Shown here: positions 57,508 to 64,000 of the stretch, piece by piece | How the letters are laid out: each line of letters begins with the position of its first letter | Position numbering within the stretch: position 1 is the first letter of the stretch | Assembly (NCBI GenBank): GCA_033980235.1 | Contig: CM067065.1 | Coordinates: 26,862,336 to 26,926,335, forward strand | Direction: 5' to 3' | Origin: Diadema setosum | Taxonomy: Eukaryota > Echinodermata > Echinoidea > Diadematoida > Diadematidae | DNA: 64,000 nucleotides | Program-made: the position numbers and the translations under genes | The notes under the pieces: model-generated | What the model was told of the DNA's origin: nothing | What the model saw: the letters and a program-made list of their open reading frames with translations, nothing else | Database searches by the model: none

Positions 57508-58666
57508 CTAGGTGTTTCAAAAAACATTTCCCACTTTTGATCATTAATAGTTCAAAAACTATTCATCTGATAAAACTGTCATTGATATGAGTAATAGCTG
57601 GATAGTGTACAATTTGGTCGAAGGTGATTTGCACGTGAAAGCATAAATCAGTTTCATTAAATCTAAGATTGATTTTGAAGAAAGGTTTCAGATTTTGGTC
57701 AAATTTTAACCCTCTGTACAAAAATTGAACTTCGCACAGGAACCAATGATGTGTATGTGAGTGTGTGCTGACAATGGCCCTGAACAATGGACATGCCTGA
57801 AGCACATGTTGACTAGGCGTCAGTTTCGCGCTCCCTGGCACATGAATGCTTAATCAATAATTCATGTGGATTGCCCTGGGCACTTCTAGTCTGAATTCAT
57901 TCACGGTAAAGTGCTTGCAAACACCACATTTCATTCCAGCTGGCAATCATTTTCAAATTTTGCTTCTCATGTCACTAAATTTGGGATATAAATAAGCATG
58001 AATGATCTAAAGTTCCTCATTTTAATACAACTGTCTATTAATTAAATAGTCTGACAAATTTGTCGCTTTTTCTATAAAAAGAGATCATTTTTGGTAAAGA
58101 GTTCTGCAGCATTTGTCATTGGGGCGATTTGTTTCAGAGTAGATTTATTTAAGGCTCCATATACACAAGTGTATATACTCTAATTGATTTTCCTTACTTC
58201 CTGTCACCACGTTTACCATAGAACAGAATGTATTCATTGTAATTTTGTTTTTTCAGAAGTAGGGAGAGCATCGACAGCCGTTTGACTTTACACAGATACC
58301 GCCAGAGGCTGAATAAAGACTAGTTGTGATAGTGGAATTTCTCATAAATAAATAATGAAGCATTCAAACCCTGGCCATTGTTCAGGACCATTGTCAGGGT
58401 GTTAACCACACACTCCCATACAAACCCATTGACCCCTGTGCAAAGTGAAATTTTGTGCAGAGGGTTGAAAATAGAGCAAAGTCTGGAACCTAACTGTGAA
58501 ATTAATCATGGATTTCATGAAACTTACAAATGCTTTCATATTCAAACTAACTTCAACCAAATTGTACACTATTCAGCTATCACTCATATCAATGACAGTG
58601 TTATTTCATATATAGTTTTTGAATTATTAAGAATCAAAAGTGGGCAATGTTTTTTGAAACACCTTG
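57508..58666. mobile_element. Mariner-like element with long inverted arms
   Basis: Ends are CTAGGTGTTTCAAAAAACAT and the inverse, flanked by TA on each side. The arms are about 330 bp each and remain alignable well past the TIR (GTCATTGATATGAGT, ATAGTGTACAATTTGGT, AACCCTCTG.ACAAAA, CCTGAACAATGG). TIRs of the GGTGTTTCAAAAA type with a TA target are typical of mariner elements. No transposase remains in the ~450-bp middle. Confidence 0.85.
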
Positions 58667-58740
58667 TATTTGCCATTTTTTATGGCTATGCCAAAGAGTG
58701 GAATTCTGAATGAAAGATGTCACCGCGAAACTCATCCCCC

Positions 58741-58741
<1 letters not shown>

Positions 58742-58770
<29 letters not shown>
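58742..58770. repeat. (CA)n microsatellite
   Basis: Pure CA run. Confidence 0.95.
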
Positions 58771-58776
<6 letters not shown>

Positions 58777-59011
58777 CACATACAGAGCTCTAAATATTCT
58801 TTTTATGCATGATAAGTGACAGGAAAAGAGAAGTGTAACTTGCTCGTTTCGATTGGTTTTGTTGGTGAATGTGCCTGTGTGCTTGTCCGTATGTGTGGGA
58901 GGATGGGGGAACTTACACTTGATACGTGTATAGCGATGCACGTAACATTCGGTCCATCAAGCATGAATTTATAGAATAATCATTTCATATTTGTCTGATT
59001 TCCTCCCACAG

Positions 59012-59425
59012 CTGTTGCAGGATGTGCATTCAACACGGATCTCCACAGCCATGATCATGTCTGCACACTGTCCTCAGGCATTATCGCGTCCCGATACTAT
59101 CCCAACTTTGCACCGGCAGGGTCTCGTGAAACGTGGAAGCTGGTTGCGCCACTAACGTCATATATTCGGATTAGGTTCCTTGAAATAGATTTCACAACGT
59201 CAGAAGACTCTTGTGGGACACAGTTGACTGTTAATAGATTTGGCCAATCCGACCAGACCATTGCTGTTTTCGACTGTGCAGGCGCAAATACTTCAGACAC
59301 TACAGTTCAAAGCGACGTCAACTTAGTGAAAATTAGTCTTCAAGTTGATATCACGCAGGCAAGCCTAAGCAGGTTCCGGGCAGAATACACTTTTATCGAC
59401 ATTGCGGGAACGAGTGTCGTAAATG
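59012..59425 (+). CDS. CUB domain 4, whole domain in one exon
   Basis: A full CUB domain in a single 414-nt phase 1-1 exon (acceptor CTCCCACAG, donor GTGATT), unlike the split CUB domains before it. A Cys-containing start (GCAFNTD, HVCTLSSG) leads to GIIASRYYPNFAP (CUB GxIxSPxYPxxY), ETWKLVAP, IRIRFLEIDF, a central Cys pair region and RFRAEYTFID at the end. The intron difference suggests separate origin or intron loss compared with CUB 2 and 3. Confidence 0.92.
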
Positions 59426-60024
59426 GTGATTACAGCTCTCTATAAGTTATGCCTTTAACTGTAGATAAGACGCGTGAAGTGGCTACGTGTTGTGTATTCA
59501 TTGTCGGTATTACAGACTAGAAGGCCTAATATATATGCTGCAAATCGGCAAATTGACAAATATCACATCATGGATTTTGGAATATCAATAAAATGGTTTT
59601 CGAGAGAAAGTTATGAACGAGAAACACAGAGACGAGATTTCTGTCTTTTGGTGTTTTTGGTTTTTGTTAACTTTTTAGCTGTGCTTCAATATTCAAAAGC
59701 CTGTTAATTCTCTCATTATTTTAGTTTGGAGCTTTATATGAAAGGATTGGTTGTCACGTAACACGACAGGGACACAATAACACGGTTCTCAGCTGGACAA
59801 ACCTAATGAAAATAAAAGGTACAAAGTAGAAACCATAAAATCCATCAAAAAAAAAGTGCAAAGCAAACCAAGAAGAGAAATTAAACGCCTTTCTTTTGAC
59901 TGATAAGACGTCAAGAAAATTTTAGAATGGAAACGATTGATGATATTGTAATGCCGCATAATCCTAGGCAAAGACCCGTGATTTTTAACGTCCTAGAAGG
60001 TCGTTTCGAGTACAAATTTATTTA

Positions 60025-60110
60025 GATGCCTCCGCCACGAATTGTCTCCGCAGGCATTATATTATTTCCTAATTGTCCTTCAGTCCGTCCGTCCATCCGT
60101 CCGTAATCAC
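60025..60110. repeat. Dispersed repeat with CCTCCGCCACG and (CCGT)n
   Basis: GATGCCTCCGCCACG, GGCATTATATTATT and a (CCGT)n stretch at about 60084-60103. It looks like a fragment of a dispersed family; the ends are not defined. Confidence 0.4.
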
Positions 60111-60743
60111 TTTTGTGGACAGAGTAACCTACATAACTCTTAATAGTTATCTTGATGACATTTAGCGTAATGGTATACAGTACGTACGGGTGAACGAAGT
60201 CGTGCCTATCGACGTTAGGGTGCACATACTCAGTGTCAAAGGTCATTGAAATTGCAAACATTTTACTTTTTCCTCCAAATTTCTGAGATGGCTTATGGAG
60301 ACTTCATGAAAGAAAATACAAGTGAATGTACATTCCTGCCAGTGATATTTTTAGATTCGTCGTGATTTTTTTTTTTCCGGAGGTCATAAGGTCAAAGTTC
60401 AAAGACGAAAGTTCATGTTAAATGCTAAAGCTCTACTCTATAATGTTGAAATGTACACTTTTTCTGCATACATTGGAGATTATTCAAACAAGGAGTATTC
60501 AAAGGTCAAGTAAGAAAAAAATCTTACTATTTGTTCCATATTTTGAAATAGCTCAAACTATTTTCCTGAGAATTTGATGTTACCAGTTAGTGACAATTAA
60601 TATTGATGATTTCATAACACTTGGTCAAAGGGCAAGAGTTTGATGTCAACTTGCAATTTACTGAGTGGACATCGAAGCCAATTGAACCTTTATAGGAAAG
60701 GGAATACGTGATACATTTGTGACAAATATGTCATTTCATCTCC

Positions 60744-60792
60744 TGTGTGTGTGTGTGTGTGTGTGTGTGTTGTTTTTTTTTTTTTTTTTTAA
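60744..60792. repeat. (GT)n plus T-run
   Basis: About 13 GT units followed by about 18 T. Confidence 0.93.
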
Positions 60793-60913
60793 GGATTAGG
60801 GGGCAATGTGATACTGTCATTTCACATTGTCGAGACGTGCCGTAGCAAAGCTCGTGGTACGGCAAGATTATTTGGTTATTTTTATTTCCCTTTTTATCAC
60901 GGGGGACATGTAG

Positions 60914-61141
60914 GAATCACCTCCAGCCGCCCATGTCCTTCAGGATGGGATGTCTACGGGGTAAACTGCTACAATTTCACATCCGTATATGAAAAATCCT
61001 GGAACGACGTTGAGAATCTCTGTGGATCACAAATACATGCCGGTTCCCACTTGGTCAGTATTCTTGACCAGGAAGAGGCAGACTTCATACATCGGATGCT
61101 CCTGTCGCAGTGGTCCGAGTTTGGAATGGCGATGTACATTG
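60914..61141 (+). CDS. C-type lectin domain 3, exon a
   Basis: Start of a canonical CTLD (228 nt, phase 1-1; acceptor ACATGTAG, donor GTAGGT). RPCPSGWDVYGVNCYNF is the long-form CTLD opening, followed by SWNDVENLCGS, HLVSILDQEEADFI and a MYIG ending (yWIGL position). It is the most typical lectin domain of the three. The acceptor has a G-rich stretch close to it, so the exact border is slightly uncertain. Confidence 0.92.
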
Positions 61142-61708
61142 GTAGGTGCCACGAAGGGTGTAGATAATGATGTCCTTTTTTTTTCTTTTCTTCTCAAACA
61201 AATTACCTTTAACCCGTTCATACGGGAACCCGGTGACCGTGTTAGGTCCAAATTTGAAGTAGACAAAAAAAAAATTGCATTTTCCATTATGTCATCAAAA
61301 AGGAGGACGATGATAGATACATGTATGACTGATACATGAATAAATAAACTGACAGATAGCTATAGGGGATCCAGCAAAAGACCCACACAATTTATTAGAT
61401 AATCGTTGTATTTTAAATCCTAGTTGAGAGATAAAGGAGAGATATGCATGCAAGCTTGACGTTGTGCATATGGTTTCACTCTGTGACAAGTAATTATATA
61501 CAATGTACGAACGATTAAGAAAGAGAAATAGTAATGGCAGGTAAATTTCATGAAGATTATGTTTCCAATGATATTACCAACTGATAACTGTTCAATTAGA
61601 TCCAATCCAAGCAGCGGAAGCTGGCAACTTTGACCATGTAGCAGGAGGCGAGCCAGCTGGCTTTATTGACAGATGGATTGTTTACCAAATATGAATCTCT
61701 GTTAATAG

Positions 61709-61793
61709 GTCTGGGCTTCCGCACCGATGCAAGTGTGTTTCATTGGACTGATGGCTCCCCAGTGGCGTACACCGATTGGTTCATTCAAAACTG
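61709..61793 (+). CDS. C-type lectin domain 3, exon b (domain continues)
   Basis: 85-nt exon, phase 1 to 2, acceptor GTTAATAG, donor GTAAAG. FHWTDGSPVAYTDW is the conserved CTLD W.DGs.v.y.nW loop. The remaining exon with the WND region and final cysteines was not found in the last 2.2 kb, which is filled by (TA)n and a Tc1-like relic. It probably lies beyond the window, unless the domain is broken. Confidence 0.88.
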
Positions 61794-61875
61794 GTAAAGA
61801 TGGGCATAAACAAATCTTGAGTGGGTACATTTGATTACTCACCCCCCCCCCGCACACACACACACACACCCACAT

Positions 61876-62080
<205 letters not shown>

Positions 62081-62081
62081 A

Positions 62082-63097
62082 CACTCAGAAAAAGAAAGTA
62101 AATTCCACCCTAGCATTTTTGGATATAACTCAAAAAGAATTTAACCGATTTTCTTAATTCAATGCCACCAGATATCATTATTGGTGTGAAAAAAGGCATA
62201 TTATGTAAAAATGCATGGAAACAAAAGTTGCACTTTAGTGATTTTCAATGACTTTTACACAAATAATCAAACAATCACTAATGATTCTGAACATTTACGC
62301 ATAGTTTATTGCATGTTTCTCTATCTCTTTCTTTTCATGAGCATACAGCGAAGTATTTGATAATTGATATGTCCATCATCCGCTACAATGACCAGCCGGC
62401 ATCTCTTCCTCATACTGTTAACTAAGCCAGTGTAAGGTTTGTACTTGGCGCTGCTCAATGTTGGCCCATGCTCTCTGCAAGATGCGCTGAAATTCTTGCA
62501 GTGAAGTGTCATCTTTCACCTTTTTGCTCGCTTTCCGCTCAATGATCTCCCAAAGATACTCTACTGGATTACAATCAGGGGATCTTGCAAGCCATTCCAT
62601 ACGTTAGATGCCATTTCTCTCAACAAACTGATCTACAACTTCAGCGCATGATGCAAAATGGCCATAGGCACATTAATTTGATCAACCCAAATTGGAATTA
62701 CAATTCACATCAGGTTTCTACCAACATTTTCATATTGAAAAGGCTATTGTTTAAAAAGTATGCATAACACCTGTTTAATAGGAAAGCATATTGTACCTGA
62801 AGAAATTCCTGAGAATTACACAATTTAAAAAGGTCATTTGCTAACCTACATAGGAAATTTATACAATATGCTTCATATAGCCTTAGGTGCAACTTTTTTC
62901 CCATGCATTTTGACATAAAATGCGTTTTTACGCAATGATGCGTAAAATTTAATGATATCTGGTGGCAATGATATGCCATTCATGTTAAGAGTAATGAAAT
63001 TCCCTATCCACTCCTGTTTTGATTATGACAATCCGTAAATTACTTTTTGAGATATATCAAAAAATATTAGGGGGGAACTTACTTTTTTTGCTGAGTG
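62082..63097 (-). mobile_element. Tc1-like transposon relic, copy B
   Basis: TIRs CACTCAG...GCTGAGTG flanked by TA, the same family as copy A at 11021-12062 but inverted. The minus strand holds the transposase end (about 62450-62640). Confidence 0.9.
62418..62600 (-). pseudogene. Tc1/mariner transposase C-terminal fragment
   Basis: A 60-codon uninterrupted piece: MEWLARSPDCNP, EYLWEIIERKASKK and SLQEFQRILQRAWAN, the last catalytic block and C-terminal helix of the DDE domain. The N-terminal DNA-binding and first catalytic Asp regions are absent. Confidence 0.88.
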
Positions 63098-63170
<73 letters not shown>

Positions 63171-63182
63171 TGTATATATATA
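63098..63182. repeat. (TA)n microsatellite
   Basis: Abuts the right end of Tc1-like relic B. Confidence 0.95.
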
Positions 63183-63202
63183 TAGCGAAAACTTTGAGCA
63201 AA

Positions 63203-63283
63203 GAAAATGGGTTTTCATCGGGATTCGAACCCGAGACCTCCGGATTACTAGACCGGTGCTCTACCGACTGAGCTATTGAAAGC
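63203..63283 (-). ncRNA. tRNA-Thr(AGT)-like sequence, probably a SINE head or pseudogene
   Basis: On the minus strand TAGCTCAGTCGGTAGAGC gives a clean D arm and A box, the anticodon loop CTAGTAA carries AGT (Thr), and TCGGGTTCGAATCCCGA forms a perfect T arm and B box. The acceptor stem has a mismatch and one extra base before the D arm. The flanks share GAAAACTTTGAGCAAAGAAAA with 9.24 kb. A retroposed SINE-like unit is more likely than a working gene, but the arms are good enough that function is not excluded. Confidence 0.6.
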
Positions 63284-63299
63284 CCTAGATCGGTGTTCG

Positions 63300-64000
63300 T
63301 CCCAAACCCTTAATTCTCTTTGCTCGTGTGGTCAGAAGCTATAGTGTGTGTATGTGTGCCACACACACACACACATTAACCTGACATAAACCCAAATGAT
63401 GTAAATCAACTTTGGAGTAAATGTGAGGGATCGCCGAAGCGATGCAACTTTTTGTTATATATTTTGAACCCAACCCCCCCCCCCTCCTCCCCCTGGCGGT
63501 GACTGATGCTTAGATTAGGCCAGGGTCAAGAAACAGGTGTTTTATATCTTTGGTTTTTAAGTCCTTGATTGCTAAGATATACACTGGCATTGTCTACAGG
63601 GGTGTAGCTTCTTCAAACGAGAGATTTGCCTCATGTTGTTTCAAAATATATTGTATACTGTATATATAATGAATACATGAAAGAAAGTATACAGCAATAC
63701 TTTTGGTTTGGTTTCCTAATTTCATTGTCCTACGTGGTTGTGATAAGGCATGCCTAGGAGAATCGGCATATGTTGGAGCTGAAAGTGAATTGCTAAAATG
63801 TCTGCAACTTGTGATTTAGATTCGTCTACCTTTACCTGTCCAGGAATAGTGCAGTTGCTCTACAAATATTGATAAATAAATAAAGGAATGTTTAGACAAC
63901 GAAATGATGTCCCCTTTTAGTTTCTACACTTTGACGAATGATTATACGCGGTATAAATAAGGAAAGCTTTTGCGAGTACACATGTCGAATTCATTTGGTT
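63300..64000. other. Window end, no exon recognised
   Basis: Contains a (CA)n run at 63361-63374 and a C-run at about 63471-63484. The final exon of CTLD3 expected in phase 2 was not found here. Confidence 0.5.

Larger units (their letters stand above)
12423..61793 (+). other. Mosaic SRCR/CUB/F5-8C/C-type lectin/EGF gene, partial (28 exons located)
   Basis: This entry spans the exons described individually below. Domain order is SRCR x3, Cys-rich module, CUB-like, microexon, F5/8C x2, short module, F5/8C, CTLD, EGF, CTLD, CUB x3, CTLD (incomplete). Exon phases chain without conflict (1-1 for single-exon domains; 1-0, 0-0, 0-1 inside F5/8C; 1-2/2-1 or 1-0/0-1 inside CTLD and CUB), so the pieces join into one open frame of about 1,790 codons. 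That is strong internal evidence for one gene rather than several. All modules are extracellular, disulphide-rich or jelly-roll folds known from adhesion and pattern-recognition proteins, and SRCR and CTLD families are greatly expanded in echinoderms. No signal peptide, transmembrane segment, start codon or stop codon was identified, so secreted versus membrane-bound is open. Further exons may lie outside the window or have been missed. Confidence 0.8.

Noticed and set aside
61600..61700. Possible extra CTLD exon upstream of 61709
   Set aside because: No convincing acceptor/donor pair in the needed phase; the two flanking CTLD exons join directly in phase 1.

Overview
The window is animal genomic DNA. 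It is AT-rich, dense in (TA)n microsatellites, transposon debris and intron-split extracellular-domain genes. The domain content (SRCR, CUB, discoidin/F5-8C, C-type lectin and EGF modules in one gene) together with CR1-like LINEs, Tc1/mariner elements and many short TIR elements suggests a marine invertebrate deuterostome. An echinoderm is most likely, but no single feature proves the species.

The centre is one very large plus-strand gene. I placed 28 exons from 12423 to 61793. Each was called from homology-like domain sequence plus canonical AG/GT borders. Joined in order they keep a single open frame of about 5.37 kb (about 1,790 codons). Domain order: SRCR, SRCR, divergent SRCR, Cys-rich module, CUB-like, 27-nt microexon, F5/8C, F5/8C, a short beta-rich module, F5/8C, CTLD, calcium-binding EGF, CTLD, CUB, CUB, CUB, and the start of a third CTLD that runs off the recognised part. 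Every domain boundary is a phase-1 intron, the signature of exon-shuffled extracellular proteins. The start (signal peptide) and end (membrane anchor or secreted tail) are not found. The product is inferred to be a secreted or cell-surface adhesion, recognition or innate-immune receptor.

The left flank (1-12.4 kb) holds a tandem duplication (1-566), a nearly complete minus-strand CR1-like LINE with ORF1, ORF2 and one frameshift (845-5455), a GACGTC-rich patch (6.38-6.7 kb), a TIR element (6999-7509), a tRNA-derived SINE-like sequence (8.74-9.05 kb), and a stack of three TA-flanked DNA elements (10.6-12.06 kb).

The introns are filled with mobile DNA: eight copies of a ~249-bp TIR element; a 3.1-kb TIR element (17.5-20.6 kb); a 2.5-kb element whose ends carry inverted arrays of a 25-bp unit around a CTAG-rich core (23.7-26.2 kb); a degraded LINE with an inner insertion (27.8-31.8 kb); a nested TIR-in-TIR pair (49.8-50.56 kb); a mariner-like inverted-repeat element (57.5-58.7 kb) with a relative at 12.9-13.9 kb; and smaller TIR elements. 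The right end (61.8-64 kb) has long (TA)n tracts around a second dead Tc1-like element and a tRNA-Thr-like sequence. No operons, CRISPR arrays, rRNA or prokaryotic features were seen.
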